Positions 16,395 through 27,290 of a stretch of 50,763 nt of DNA are shown piece after piece. The stretch's first letter is position 1; each line of letters opens with the position of its first letter. The notes under the pieces are model-generated. The model ran no database searches and was not told where the DNA came from. It saw nothing but the letters and a program-made list of their open reading frames with translations. This DNA is from Pseudonocardiales bacterium (GTDB taxonomy: Bacteria > Actinomycetota > Actinomycetes > Mycobacteriales > Pseudonocardiaceae). Made by a program: the position numbers and the translations under genes. Location of the stretch: assembly GCA_019243635.1 (NCBI GenBank), contig JAFAUB010000169.1, forward strand, positions 1 through 50,763, written 5' to 3'.

Positions 16395-16829
16395 CTAGGC
16401 CGACACGACGACCGCGTACCCGCCCAGACCGACCAGCCGCCGCCCGGAGATGGCGTCGGTTTTGGTGATCAGCGAGGTGACCTCACCTGTCTCCGGGTCG
16501 AAGTCCACGTCGGTGACCGGGCCGAGCTCCATGCCTCGCTCGGTGAGCACCCGCTTGCCCATGATCTCCAGGTCGCCGTCCTCGGCCCGCTGCTCCACGG
16601 CGTCGCGGGCCGGCCGGATCACCGTGTCGCTCGCGACCGTCACCGCGTCGGGACCGAAACCCTGCAGGTCCTCCCAGGAGAGCAGGGTGCCGACACCGCT
16701 GACCTTGCCCAGTCGCAGCAGTGCCACCCGGGCCGGCCCTGGTAGCACGACGAAACCGTCCACCCTGGCCACCCGGGTTGCGGTGGTGGTGTTCACCACG
16801 TCGCGTTTGCGTGCCTGGCTGAACAGCAT
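16395..16829 (-). CDS. PRC-barrel domain protein
   Basis: A 144-residue protein, the third gene of a small operon. Segments ARVDGFVVLPGPARVALLRL and MELGPVTDVDFDPETGEVTS with a preceding GKRVLTERG are PRC-barrel half-repeats. PRC barrels are small beta folds often involved in RNA or photosystem assembly, and in actinomycetes they also occur in stress and septation proteins. No catalytic residue is expected. The start overlaps the stop of the previous gene. Confidence 0.75.
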   Translation of the reverse strand: MLFSQARKRDVVNTTTATRVARVDGFVVLPGPARVALLRLGKVSGVGTLLSWEDLQGFGPDAVTVASDTVIRPARDAVEQRAEDGDLEIMGKRVLTERGMELGPVTDVDFDPETGEVTSLITKTDAISGRRLVGLGGYAVVVSA

Positions 16830-17416
16830 CAGCTGGCCCCTTCCCGTAACCGGGCCCGGAAGGCGCCCACCGCCGCCCCGAACCCGGCCAGGTCCTCGGA
16901 GACGAACTCGGTGGCCGTCGCGGGCACGATGAGGTTCTCACCCGAGACCGCCACGGTGTCGGGTAGGGGGATGAACACCCGTCGTCCCGCCGTGCCGAGC
17001 GCCTCGCTGGCCTGGACCTCGTAGCCCACCACGTCCAGGCTCGTCCCGCTGTGCAGCACGACGTCCACCACTCGCCCGAGATCCTGCCCGTTGTCGGTGA
17101 GCACCCGGTCCTCCAACACGTCCGCGTTGTGGGCCTGCTTGCGCGGCGCGAGCTCCTTGGCCGCGATCAGCACCGTCTCGTCGGACACCATCACGGCGTC
17201 CCGGCCCACACCGTGCACTCCGCTCCAGGGCAGCGAGTCCTTGCGGGACCGGCTGAACAGTCCCGGGTTGCGCAGGGTGAAACCGGCGATGCGACCGCCG
17301 GTGCGCTCGAAGATGATGTCCTTGACCTCAGCGACCAGTTCGCCGCCCAGGGTGACCACCGGCCGGCCGGCCAGCTCACTGGCCCGCAGCAGCAACATGG
17401 GAGCCGGCGTGGTCAC
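16829..17416 (-). CDS. PRC-barrel domain protein
   Basis: A 195-residue protein with two PRC-barrel-like units: LLLRASELAGRPVVTLGGEL followed by VAEVKDIIFERTGGRIAGF, and EDRVLTDNGQDLGRVVDVVL with GYEVQASEALG. The GTG start at 17416 overlaps the stop of the small membrane protein, and its own stop overlaps the next gene, so all three are coupled. The function is not known. Confidence 0.78.
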   Translation of the reverse strand: MTTPAPMLLLRASELAGRPVVTLGGELVAEVKDIIFERTGGRIAGFTLRNPGLFSRSRKDSLPWSGVHGVGRDAVMVSDETVLIAAKELAPRKQAHNADVLEDRVLTDNGQDLGRVVDVVLHSGTSLDVVGYEVQASEALGTAGRRVFIPLPDTVAVSGENLIVPATATEFVSEDLAGFGAAVGAFRARLREGAS

Positions 17417-17568
17417 CGCGGGTCACTCCGGCCCGGGTCGCCCAGTCGGCCCTGGCCGCTCAGGCCGATCACGCCACCGCGCCGTCTCCTGCGCTGGACG
17501 AGCACAGCAGACACCGTCAGCACCGCGACAACGACCAGCGCCAGGATCACCCAGCCCCACCAGTCCAT
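17413..17568 (-). CDS. 51-residue single-helix membrane protein
   Basis: MDWWGWVILALVVVAVLTVS opens one membrane helix, followed by a basic stop-transfer run (VQRRRRR) and a Gly-rich cytoplasmic tail. ATG 17568 follows GGAGGCGGTG, and the TGA overlaps the GTG of the PRC-barrel gene (GTGA). It may anchor or recruit the PRC-barrel proteins to the membrane; that is inference from the coupling. Confidence 0.75.
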   Translation of the reverse strand: MDWWGWVILALVVVAVLTVSAVLVQRRRRRGGVIGLSGQGRLGDPGRSDPR

Positions 17569-17618
17569 CACCGCCTCCGTACCTGTTCCGGGCCAATGGT
17601 CTGGGCCAATGGCCTGAC

Positions 17619-17692
17619 TGCCGGCTCAGCCGGCGGTGGTCTCGGTTGCCGGCTCAGCCGGCGGTGGTCGGGGTGCCGGCTCAGCCGAGGTG
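17619..17692. repeat. three copies of a palindromic repeat
   Basis: GCCGGCTCAGCCGGCGGTGGT occurs at about 17620-17640 and again at 17648-17668; a third copy starting GCCGGCTCAGCCG is at 17675. Copies are 27-28 bases apart. The core GCCGGCT-C-AGCCGGC is itself a palindrome. A related sequence forms the inverted repeat at 42773-42820. Confidence 0.8.
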
Positions 17693-17848
17693 AGCTTCTT
17701 TCGCGCACAGTAACGCGAAGGGTCCGTCCTTGCTTGCTGGGACGTCATCCGGCGGGGGTAAAGTCCGGCTTACCGGGCCGGGGAACCGGACCCGCCGCGG
17801 GCGCGTTGAAACCGGTGACGCCCTGCAATGCCCATCTGGAGGAACACG

Positions 17849-18649
17849 GTGCGCACCACCAGCAACCCGGCATTCCGCAACCTTCCCGTGGGGGGCGGGG
17901 GTTACGCGGGCTTCGACTCGGCCCCCGCGAGCTTCCCGGGCGCTGACCCCCGCTATGGCGGCGCCCTGCCGACCACCAGCCGACCGATGACGGTCGATGA
18001 CGTGGTCATCAAGACCGGCATCACGCTGGCTGTCCTGGCCGCCACGGGTGTGGCCACCTACCTGAGCGGACTGTGGCAGCTCGCCCTTCCGGCCGCGCTG
18101 ATCGGCTTCGTGCTAGCGCTGGTGATCATCCTCAAGAGGCTGGTCAGCCCGCCGCTGATCCTGGCTTACGCCGCGGTGGAGGGCGTCTTCCTCGGCGGCA
18201 TCAGCGGCGCCGTCGGCACACAGGCGCAACGCCTGACGGGGAGCAGCTCCATCGTGCTGGAGGCGGTCGCCGGCACGCTGCTCGTGTTCGCCGGGATGCT
18301 GGTGGTCTACAAGACCGGCGCGGTGAAGGTCACCCCTCGGTTCACCAAGTGGCTCACCGGTGCCCTGATCGGGGTCGTCGGGCTGATGGTGGTGAACCTC
18401 ATCGCGAACTTCTTCGTCCCCGGTGGCCTTCACCTGCGCGACGGCGGTCCGCTGGCGATCGTTTTCAGCCTGGTCTGCATCGGGATCGCGGCGTTCAGCT
18501 TCCTCGTCGACTTCGACACCGCCGACCAGGCGATCCGGGCCGGCGCGCCGGAGAAGACGGCGTGGTACATCGCCTTCGGCCTCACGGTGACCCTGGTCTG
18601 GTTGTACCTCGAGATCCTCCGGCTGCTGTCCTACCTCCAAAGCGAGTAA
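17849..18649 (+). CDS. Bax inhibitor-1/YccA-like membrane protein
   Basis: A 266-residue protein with seven hydrophobic segments and the N-terminal signature RTTSNPAFRNLP seen in actinobacterial BI-1/YccA-like proteins. Conserved late features are FLVDFDTADQAIRAGAPEK and a final WLYLEILRLLSYL. GTG 17849 follows GGAGGAACAC at ideal spacing; an upstream ATG at 17828 has no ribosome site. The family includes putative calcium-leak channels and protease-binding proteins. It lies 8 bases before cbs. Confidence 0.85.
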   Translation: MRTTSNPAFRNLPVGGGGYAGFDSAPASFPGADPRYGGALPTTSRPMTVDDVVIKTGITLAVLAATGVATYLSGLWQLALPAALIGFVLALVIILKRLVSPPLILAYAAVEGVFLGGISGAVGTQAQRLTGSSSIVLEAVAGTLLVFAGMLVVYKTGAVKVTPRFTKWLTGALIGVVGLMVVNLIANFFVPGGLHLRDGGPLAIVFSLVCIGIAAFSFLVDFDTADQAIRAGAPEKTAWYIAFGLTVTLVWLYLEILRLLSYLQSE

Positions 18650-18657
18650 CCGCCCCG

Positions 18658-20049
18658 GTGCACTACGCCGAGCACATCATCGATCTGGTCGGCAATACCC
18701 CGCTGGTACGGCTGAACGCCGTCGCCAGGGACGTCACACCGCTGGTCCTGGCTAAGGTGGAGTACCTCAACCCCGGCGGCAGCGTGAAGGACCGGATCGC
18801 GCTGCGGATGGTCGAGGCGGCGGAGCGGTCCGGTGCGCTGCGGCCGGGGGGCACGATCGTGGAGCCGACGTCGGGCAACACCGGCGTCGGGCTGGCGATG
18901 GTCGCCCAACGTAGGGGTTACCGGTGCCTTTTCGTCTGCCCCGACAAGGTCGGCGCGGACAAGCGCGACGTGCTCAAGGCGTACGGCGCCGAGGTCGTCG
19001 TCTGCCCCACCGCGGTCGCCGTTGACCACCCCGACTCGTACTACTCGGTGTCCGACCGGTTGGCTGAGGAGATCGACGGGGCATGGAAGCCCGACCAGTA
19101 CTCGAACCCGGAGAACCCGGCCAGCCACTACCACAGCACCGGCCCTGAGCTGTGGGCGCAGACCCAGGGGCGGATCACGCACTTCGTGGCCGGCATCGGC
19201 ACCGGAGGGACGATCTCCGGAACCGGGCGCTACCTCAAGGAGGCCAGCGACGGCCGGGTGCGGGTCGTCGGTGTCGATCCGGAGGGCTCGGTGTACTCGG
19301 GCGGCAGTGGCCGGCCTTATCTGGTGGAAGGTGTCGGGGAGGACTTCTGGCCTCGCACCTATGACCGAGGCATCTGCGATGAGATCATTCCGGTCTCGGA
19401 CGCCGACTCCTTCACCATGACCCGGCGGCTGGCCCGGGAGGAGGGGTTGCTGCTGGGGGGATCCTGCGGGATGGCTGTGGTGGGCGCGCTGCGGGTCGCG
19501 TCCCGGGCCGACCCCGACTCGGTGATCGTGGTGCTGCTGCCTGACGGCGGGCGCGGTTATCTGGGCAAGGTCTTCAACGACGCATGGATGGCCACCTACG
19601 GTTTCCTGTCCCCGGACTCCTCTGCAGCGACGGTCGCCGATGTGCTGGTCGGCAAGGACGGCGCCTTGCCCGAGCTGGTGCACACCCACCCGAACGAGAC
19701 CCTCGCCGAGGCCGTGATGATTCTGCGTGAGTTCGGGGTCTCGCAGCTGCCCGTGGTCGCCGCTGAGCCGCCGGTGATGGCCGCCGAGGTGATCGGCGCG
19801 GTCAGCGAGCGCACCCTGCTGCAGGCCCTGTTCGCCGGTGATGCGCAGCTCGCCGACCGGATCGAGGCGCACATGGCGGCACCGCTTCCGACGATCGGTG
19901 CGGGCGAGTCGATCGGGTCCCTGATGCGGGCGTTGGCCGACGCCGACGGCGCCATGGTCCTGATCGACGGCAAACCGGCGGGGGTGGTCACCCGTCAGGA
20001 TGTGCTGGGGTTCCTGGCCGGGCGCTCAGGACGGCAACGCACATCGTAG
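18658..20049 (+). CDS. cbs: cystathionine beta-synthase
   Basis: A 463-residue PLP enzyme joining serine and homocysteine to cystathionine, in reverse transsulfuration. The catalytic domain has IIDLVGNTPLVRLN at the start, the PLP lysine in GGSVKDR (Lys44), the substrate loop TSGNTGVGLA and the phosphate-cup glycines GTGGTISGTG. The C-terminal 120 residues form a CBS-domain pair (TVADVLVGKDGALPELVHTH onward). GTG 18658 gives the conserved N terminus. The next gene, a cystathionine gamma-synthase/lyase, starts 10 bases later. Confidence 0.93.
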   Translation: MHYAEHIIDLVGNTPLVRLNAVARDVTPLVLAKVEYLNPGGSVKDRIALRMVEAAERSGALRPGGTIVEPTSGNTGVGLAMVAQRRGYRCLFVCPDKVGADKRDVLKAYGAEVVVCPTAVAVDHPDSYYSVSDRLAEEIDGAWKPDQYSNPENPASHYHSTGPELWAQTQGRITHFVAGIGTGGTISGTGRYLKEASDGRVRVVGVDPEGSVYSGGSGRPYLVEGVGEDFWPRTYDRGICDEIIPVSDADSFTMTRRLAREEGLLLGGSCGMAVVGALRVASRADPDSVIVVLLPDGGRGYLGKVFNDAWMATYGFLSPDSSAATVADVLVGKDGALPELVHTHPNETLAEAVMILREFGVSQLPVVAAEPPVMAAEVIGAVSERTLLQALFAGDAQLADRIEAHMAAPLPTIGAGESIGSLMRALADADGAMVLIDGKPAGVVTRQDVLGFLAGRSGRQRTS

Positions 20050-20058
20050 GGTAGCGAG

Positions 20059-21195
20059 GTGACAGGCTTCGCCACTCGCGCCATCCATGCTGGTCAGGAC
20101 CCGGATCCTCGTACCGGGTCGGTGATCGTGCCGATTCACGCCACCTCTACCTTCGCCCAGGATGGCGTCGGCGGGCTGCGCGAGGGATACGAGTACGCGC
20201 GCACCGCCAACCCCACCCGCACCGCGTTGGAGACCTGCCTGGCCGCGCTGGAGGGAGCGCGGCACGGGCGGGCCTTCGCCTCCGGGATGGCGGCCGGCGA
20301 CGCGCTGCTGCGGGCGACCTGCCGGCCGGGTGACCACGTCGTCATCCCCGACGACGCCTACGGCGGCACGTTCCGTCTGATCGACAGGGTGTTCCGGGGC
20401 TGGGGGGTCGAGTACACCGCCGTCCGGCAGTCCGATCTCGACGCGATGCGGGCGGTGATGCGCCCGAGCACCCGGTTGGTGTGGTGTGAGAGCCCCACCA
20501 ACCCGCTGCTCACCATCGTCGACATCGCGGCGCTGGCCGGTATCGCGCGCGAGGCCGGTGCCCGCTTGGTGGTGGACAACACCTTCGCCACGCCTTACCT
20601 GCAGACCCCCCTGAGGCTCGGCGCGGACGTGGTGCTCCACTCGACCACCAAGTACCTCGGCGGGCACTCCGACGTCGTCGGAGGCGCACTGATCACCGAT
20701 GACGCCGAGCTGGACGAGCAGGTGGCCTTCCTGCAGAACGGCGCCGGCGCGGTGCCCGGGCCGTTCGACGCCTGGCTGACCCTGCGCGGGATCAAGACCC
20801 TGGCGGTGCGCATGGAGCGGCACTGCGACAACGCCGAGCGGATCGTCGCGGCGCTGCAGGCGCACCCGGCGGTCACCGGCGTCCGCTACCCCGGCTTGGG
20901 CACCCATCCTGGCCATGAGGTGGCCGCCAAACAGATGCGCCGCTTCGGTGGGATGGTCTCGCTCACCGTCCGGGGTGGCGCTGCGGCGGCGTTGGCGGTC
21001 TGCGCCCGGACCCGGGTGTTCACCCTGGCTGAGTCGCTGGGTGGGGTCGAGTCTCTCATCGAGCATCCCGCCCGCATGACGCACGCCTCCACTGCGGGAA
21101 CCCAGCTGGAGGTCCCCCCCACCCTAGTCCGCCTCTCCGTAGGCATCGAAGACCCCCAAGACCTCATCGACGACCTGCTCGCCGCGCTCGACTAA
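20059..21195 (+). CDS. metB: cystathionine gamma-synthase/lyase
   Basis: A 378-residue Cys/Met-metabolism PLP enzyme. It contains FATRAIHAGQ at the N terminus, the PLP lysine in HSTTKYLGGHSD (Lys198), YEYARTANPTR, and TLAESLGGVESLIEHPA near the end. Synthase and lyase cannot be separated by eye. Coupling with cbs fits reverse transsulfuration, so lyase activity is likely, possibly with both. The stop codon lies within the nested palindrome. Confidence 0.9.
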   Translation: MTGFATRAIHAGQDPDPRTGSVIVPIHATSTFAQDGVGGLREGYEYARTANPTRTALETCLAALEGARHGRAFASGMAAGDALLRATCRPGDHVVIPDDAYGGTFRLIDRVFRGWGVEYTAVRQSDLDAMRAVMRPSTRLVWCESPTNPLLTIVDIAALAGIAREAGARLVVDNTFATPYLQTPLRLGADVVLHSTTKYLGGHSDVVGGALITDDAELDEQVAFLQNGAGAVPGPFDAWLTLRGIKTLAVRMERHCDNAERIVAALQAHPAVTGVRYPGLGTHPGHEVAAKQMRRFGGMVSLTVRGGAAAALAVCARTRVFTLAESLGGVESLIEHPARMTHASTAGTQLEVPPTLVRLSVGIEDPQDLIDDLLAALD

Positions 21196-21267
21196 CCCCG
21201 ATATGGAGACATATCGGGTCAAAAGCGCCTCGTTCACCCCGATATGTCTCCATATCGGGGTTAGTCG
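21189..21267. terminator. nested palindrome, bidirectional terminator
   Basis: A perfect 30-bp inverted repeat (21189-21218 and 21238-21267) with a 19-base spacer. Each arm also contains its own hairpin: CCCGATATG, GAGA or TCTC loop, CATATCGGG. The stop codons of both flanking convergent genes fall in the arms. Its AT-rich core stands out from the surroundings. Confidence 0.85.
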
Positions 21268-21458
21268 CTGGTGTGGAGGGGTGCGACGGGGAGGTCGGTG
21301 GTGTTGAGGCATCCGCCGATGAGCTGGACGCCACCGGGGACCCAGATGTAGCTGCCCGGCTCGGGGCAGCCGGCGCGGTCGGCCGTGAAGACGGCGGCGC
21401 CGGCGAGCAACACCGCCACCCCAGTGGTGACCACGACCGGCATCCAGCGGCGGACCAT
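21261..21458 (-). CDS. small exported or membrane protein
   Basis: A 65-residue protein with an N-terminal MVRRWMPVVV-type basic start, one hydrophobic helix (about 6-25), and an extracytoplasmic domain GCPEPGSYIWVPGGVQLIGG with CLNTTDLPV. Two Cys residues could form a disulfide. ATG 21458 follows GGGAGGTG. It is divergent from the threonine ammonia-lyase with 61 bases between. No family is recognised. Confidence 0.7.
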   Translation of the reverse strand: MVRRWMPVVVTTGVAVLLAGAAVFTADRAGCPEPGSYIWVPGGVQLIGGCLNTTDLPVAPLHTSD

Positions 21459-21519
21459 CCCACCTCCCGAAGACTTCACCTCGACCTTACCCCGGCGCGG
21501 GCCGGCAGGATTGCCGACC

Positions 21520-22725
21520 ATGGAGCTGGTCGGCGTCGAGAAGATCAGGGTCGCCCGGGAGACGCTGCACGGCGTCGTCCGGCGAACGCCGGTGAGCCAC
21601 TGCGGGGTGCTCGGGCGGCACTGCGTGGTCCCGGTTCATCTCAAGTGCGAGAACCTGCAGCGCACCGGTTCGTTCAAGATCCGAGGTGCCTACGTCCGGA
21701 TCCATGCCCTGTCCTCGGCCGAGCGGGCCCGCGGCGTGGTGGCCGCCAGCGCGGGAAACCATGGGCAGGGCGTGGCGCTGGCGGCCGCGCTGCTGGGCAC
21801 CACAGCGACGGTGTACATGCCGGTGACCGCGGCACTGCCCAAGCTCGCCGCGACCCGCGGTTACGGTGCGCAGGTGCACCTCGTCGGTGACGTCGTCGAG
21901 GAGTCACTGGCTGCGGCGCGCACGTTCGCTCGCGACACCGGGGCGGTGTTCATCCACCCGTTCGACCACCCTGACGTGCTCGCCGGTCAGGGCACGGTGG
22001 GCTTGGAGATACTCGAACAGCTGCCCGACGTCGCGACCGTCCTGGTCCCCACCGGTGGCGGTGGGCTGGTCAGTGGGATCGCCGCCGCCGTCAAAGGCGT
22101 CAAACCCGACGTGCGAGTGGTCGGTGTGCGGGTCGATGCCGCCGCGGTCTGGGCCGCCTCGCTGGCCGCCGGGGCGCCGATCCGGCTGCGAGCCCAGCAC
22201 ACGATGGCCGACGGCATCGCCGTCTCCGAAGTGGGCCCGGTGAGCTTCGCGCATGTCCGCGCCCTGGTCGACGAGGTGCTGACGGTGGGGGAGGAGGCGC
22301 TGTCCCAGGCGCTGCTGTTGTGTCTGGAGCGGGCCAAGATGCTCGTCGAGCCCGCTGGTGCCGCCGCCGTCGCGGCGCTGCTGGAACCCACCGCGAGTTT
22401 CCCGGGACCGGTCTGCGCCGTGCTGTCCGGGGGCAACGTCGACCCACTCCTGCTGATGCACCTAATCCAGCACGGCCTGAGCGCGGGCGGCCGGTTCCTG
22501 GCTCTGCGGGTGACGATGTCCGACCGGCCCGGCGAGCTCGCCGCGTTACTGGCCCGGGTGGGTAAGACAGGGGCCAACGTGGTCGACGTGGCACATTCCC
22601 GGATCACCGGCCGCGTCGCGGTCGGCGAGGTGGTCGTCGCGCTGAGCCTGGAGACCCGGGGCGCGGAACACTGCGCGGAACTTGTCGCCGATTTAGGGGC
22701 TGCCGGCTATCAAGTGACACGGTGA
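21520..22725 (+). CDS. ilvA: threonine ammonia-lyase
   Basis: A 401-residue PLP enzyme converting threonine to 2-oxobutanoate and ammonia. It has NLQRTGSFKIRGA with PLP Lys53, SAGNHGQGVA, the phosphate loop PTGGGGLVSG, and a C-terminal ACT-like domain starting LRVTMSDRPGELAALL. A single ACT domain and this size match the shorter catabolic-type or actinobacterial enzyme. ATG 21520 has a modest AGGA ribosome site. The reading frame continues upstream to 21385 without support. Confidence 0.9.
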   Translation: MELVGVEKIRVARETLHGVVRRTPVSHCGVLGRHCVVPVHLKCENLQRTGSFKIRGAYVRIHALSSAERARGVVAASAGNHGQGVALAAALLGTTATVYMPVTAALPKLAATRGYGAQVHLVGDVVEESLAAARTFARDTGAVFIHPFDHPDVLAGQGTVGLEILEQLPDVATVLVPTGGGGLVSGIAAAVKGVKPDVRVVGVRVDAAAVWAASLAAGAPIRLRAQHTMADGIAVSEVGPVSFAHVRALVDEVLTVGEEALSQALLLCLERAKMLVEPAGAAAVAALLEPTASFPGPVCAVLSGGNVDPLLLMHLIQHGLSAGGRFLALRVTMSDRPGELAALLARVGKTGANVVDVAHSRITGRVAVGEVVVALSLETRGAEHCAELVADLGAAGYQVTR

Positions 22726-22763
22726 GCGCTGCCGCCCCGAGAGGGGCACGCCAGGTCGGCGTC

Positions 22764-23258
22764 TCAGCGCCGGAAGGGTTCGGCCTTGACGACGGCGACG
22801 GTCATCAAACCGCCGTTGGGCAGCTCGTAGTGACGGTCCTCGCCCTCATGCGCGCCGATGATGGCCTTACCCAACGGAGAGTTGGGCGAGTAGACCTCCA
22901 GGTCGCCGTGCGCGACCTCCTCCAGTGAGCCGAGCAGGAAAGTCTCGGTCTCGTCCTCGTTCTCATAGCGCACCGTGACAACCATTCCCGGCGCGGCGAC
23001 CCCGGACTGGGCCGGGGCCTCGCCGACCTTGGCCACTCGCAGCAGTTCCCGCAGCTGGCGGATCCGGGCCTCGAGCTGAGCCTGCTCCTCGCGGGCGGCG
23101 TGATACCCGCCGTTCTCCTTGAGATCGCCCTCCTCGCGGGCATCGTTGATCTTCGCGGCAATGACTGGGCGGTTCGCGACCAGCTCGTCGAGCTCCTGCT
23201 TGAGCCGGTCATAGGACTCCTGGGTCAACCAGGCTACCTGGGTTTCGCTCACGGTCAT
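22764..23258 (-). CDS. greA: transcription elongation factor GreA
   Basis: A 164-residue factor that restarts backtracked RNA polymerase by stimulating transcript cleavage. The N-terminal coiled coil carries the acidic tip [18 protein letters not shown], and the C-terminal domain has [21 protein letters not shown] 23258 is 4 bases after AGGAGG; an adjacent GTG at 23261 is too close. Its location near mca and the DUF4307 gene matches the mycobacterial order as I recall it. Confidence 0.93.
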   Translation of the reverse strand: MTVSETQVAWLTQESYDRLKQELDELVANRPVIAAKINDAREEGDLKENGGYHAAREEQAQLEARIRQLRELLRVAKVGEAPAQSGVAAPGMVVTVRYENEDETETFLLGSLEEVAHGDLEVYSPNSPLGKAIIGAHEGEDRHYELPNGGLMTVAVVKAEPFRR

Positions 23259-23452
23259 CACTCCTCCTGATCCGACGTCCGCTGTCGCGGACCGCGCCGA
23301 GCCGCTGGCGTGTCAGTCAGCGGCCGGAACGGAAAAACACGGCCCTGCCCCGGAGCCGTGCGTACCCTCCACCGTAACACGAGGTGTCCGGTTCGGCCTC
23401 AGCCGTATGGGTGACTAAGTCCGAATCGTGCCTGCTCAGCAGGGTTTTCAAG

Positions 23453-23881
23453 TCAGGAGGAGACGGGGGGCACCAGATAGGCGGGCACCTGCTGCGAGCA
23501 TCCGTAGACGTCAGCGGTGACCGAGGGCCGGGAGGTGCGCACCACGGTGGATAGCACAATCGGACCAGCGGCGGGGGGCACGTAGACCTCCTTGCGCCCG
23601 GTCTCCTGCCCGTCTTCGGAGCGGGCCCGGACGATACACACAGCGGGACGGGCGGGATCGTCCCGGATCACGGTCAGGCGCAGCCGCACGGCGTCACCTC
23701 CCAGGATGGTGACACCCAGTACGTCGCTCCGGATCGGCGTGGTGCCGAGGTTGCGGTAGCCGACGACCGCGACCGCCACGCCCGCGAGCACCGTCAGCAG
23801 CAGTCCCGCCGCCATGGCGTGGCGGCGGCCACCGGGGGCCTTGCGTCCGTAGCGACCTTCGGGAAGCCCGCCAGCGGCCAC
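23453..23881 (-). CDS. DUF4307 membrane protein
   Basis: A 142-residue protein with one helix (about 24-42) after an Arg/Lys/Gly-rich cytoplasmic start, then an extracytoplasmic beta-rich domain with two Cys (AVCIVRARSEDG and VYGCSQQVPAY). GTG 23881 follows GAGGAGGTG. It is divergent from mca. The family is conserved next to mca in actinomycetes, but its role is not established. Confidence 0.85.
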   Translation of the reverse strand: MAAGGLPEGRYGRKAPGGRRHAMAAGLLLTVLAGVAVAVVGYRNLGTTPIRSDVLGVTILGGDAVRLRLTVIRDDPARPAVCIVRARSEDGQETGRKEVYVPPAAGPIVLSTVVRTSRPSVTADVYGCSQQVPAYLVPPVSS

Positions 23882-23994
23882 AGCGTTGCACCTCCTCGGA
23901 TGGCTCTACGGGCCGGCAGGAACAATAGGGCAATATTCTCATCGCCCCGGGTAGTCCACCCGACCGGTTGCGGAGGAAGGATGAGCAGGCGTCC

Positions 23995-24885
23995 ATGGCT
24001 GAGCAGCTGCGAATGATGGCGGTGCACGCGCACCCCGACGACGAGTCGAGCAAGGGAGCCGCGACGATGGCTCGATACGTCGCCGAGGGTCACGACGTGA
24101 TGGTCGTCACCTGCACCGGCGGAGAACGGGGCAGCATCCTGAACCCGTCCTTCGAGGTCGCCGACCTGGCCGCGCACCCGGCGCTGATGAGCGCGGTCCG
24201 CCGCCGGGAGATGGATGACGCGGCGCGGATTCTGGGCGTGCGACACCGCTGGCTGGGCTACGTCGACTCCGGGCTGCCCGACGGGGACCCGCCCCCGCCG
24301 CTGCCCGACGGGTGCTTCGCGGCGCTGCCCCTCGAGGTTCCCACCGAGGACCTGGTCCGGGTGGTTCGCGAGTTCCGGCCGCATGTGGTGGTGACCTACG
24401 ACGAGAAGGGCGGCTACCCGCATCCCGACCACATCCGCTGCCATGAGGTGTCGGTCGCCGCGTTCGACGCCGCCGGTGACCCGGAGCGTTTCCCCGACGC
24501 CGGAGCGCCGTGGCAGCCGCTGAAGCTTTACTATCTGCACGGCATCTCCCGCAAGCGGATGCAGCTGATGCACGACGCGCTGCTCGCGGCCGGCGCCCAG
24601 TCGCCGTACGGTGAGTGGCTGGCGAAGTGGGACCCGGCGCTGCCGGACATCATGGACCGGGTGACCACCCAGGTGCGGTGTGCTGAGTACTTCCCGGTGC
24701 GCGACGACGCGCTCCGGGCACACGCGACTCAGATCGACCCGGCGAGCAGGTGGTTCGCGGTTCCCCACGCGCTGCAGGCTCAGCTGTGGCCGACCGAGGA
24801 GTACGAGCTGGCTCGCTCGCTGGTCGACACCACGCTGCCCGAGGACGATCTTTTCTCGGGGGTGGGGGAGCGGGTGCCCGCATGA
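23995..24885 (+). CDS. mca: mycothiol S-conjugate amidase
   Basis: A 296-residue zinc amidase that cleaves mycothiol conjugates in detoxification. Zinc ligands are visible in AHPDDE (11-16) and in [11 protein letters not shown]. The pattern [13 protein letters not shown] and [12 protein letters not shown] is typical of Mca rather than MshB. ATG 23995 is chosen over an upstream in-frame TTG; GCAGG precedes it. The stop overlaps the following small gene (ATGA). It implies a mycothiol-producing organism. Confidence 0.92.
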   Translation: MAEQLRMMAVHAHPDDESSKGAATMARYVAEGHDVMVVTCTGGERGSILNPSFEVADLAAHPALMSAVRRREMDDAARILGVRHRWLGYVDSGLPDGDPPPPLPDGCFAALPLEVPTEDLVRVVREFRPHVVVTYDEKGGYPHPDHIRCHEVSVAAFDAAGDPERFPDAGAPWQPLKLYYLHGISRKRMQLMHDALLAAGAQSPYGEWLAKWDPALPDIMDRVTTQVRCAEYFPVRDDALRAHATQIDPASRWFAVPHALQAQLWPTEEYELARSLVDTTLPEDDLFSGVGERVPA

Positions 24886-25127
24886 CCCTGCTGCTGCCCA
24901 CCGGCTTCTCGGCCGTAGCCGGTGTCGGGACGCTTGCGCCGCCTGCGCCGGCGCCGGACCCCGGTGGGCAGGGTGAGGACTTCGGTAAGGCCGCGCCGGT
25001 CGCTCTGGTGGTGCTGCTGCTCTTCTTCCTGGCCGTTGCGCTGCTGGTGCGTTCGATGAACAAGCACCTGCGCCGGATCCCGAAGTCCTTCGAGGACGAC
25101 TCCGGTACCGGACCGCGTGCGGAGTAA
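24882..25127 (+). CDS. small single-helix membrane protein
   Basis: An 81-residue protein with an Ala/Pro/Gly N terminus, one helix ([19 protein letters not shown]) and a basic then acidic tail ([14 protein letters not shown]). Its ATG overlaps the mca stop. The same small gene follows mca in mycobacteria from memory (Rv1083). The function is unknown. Confidence 0.82.
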   Translation: MTLLLPTGFSAVAGVGTLAPPAPAPDPGGQGEDFGKAAPVALVVLLLFFLAVALLVRSMNKHLRRIPKSFEDDSGTGPRAE

Positions 25128-25166
25128 CGGTTCCGCGAAGCCGGCGGCGCGGGGAGGATAGCCGAC

Positions 25167-27191
<2,025 letters not shown>

Positions 27192-27290
27192 TCGTCGTTT
27201 CGCTCTCGGCGTAAAGATCCGCTCGACTCTGCAACGCTAGTAATGTTGTAATCGTCGTAGCAGGCAGAGAGCGAGTGAGAGGACGTCGCC

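Noticed and set aside
17619..17692. CRISPR array
   Set aside because: Only three degenerate copies with 6-8 base gaps; no spacers of usual length and no cas genes.
18631..19872. 413-codon open frame on the minus strand
   Set aside because: Antisense of cbs, which has complete catalytic motifs.
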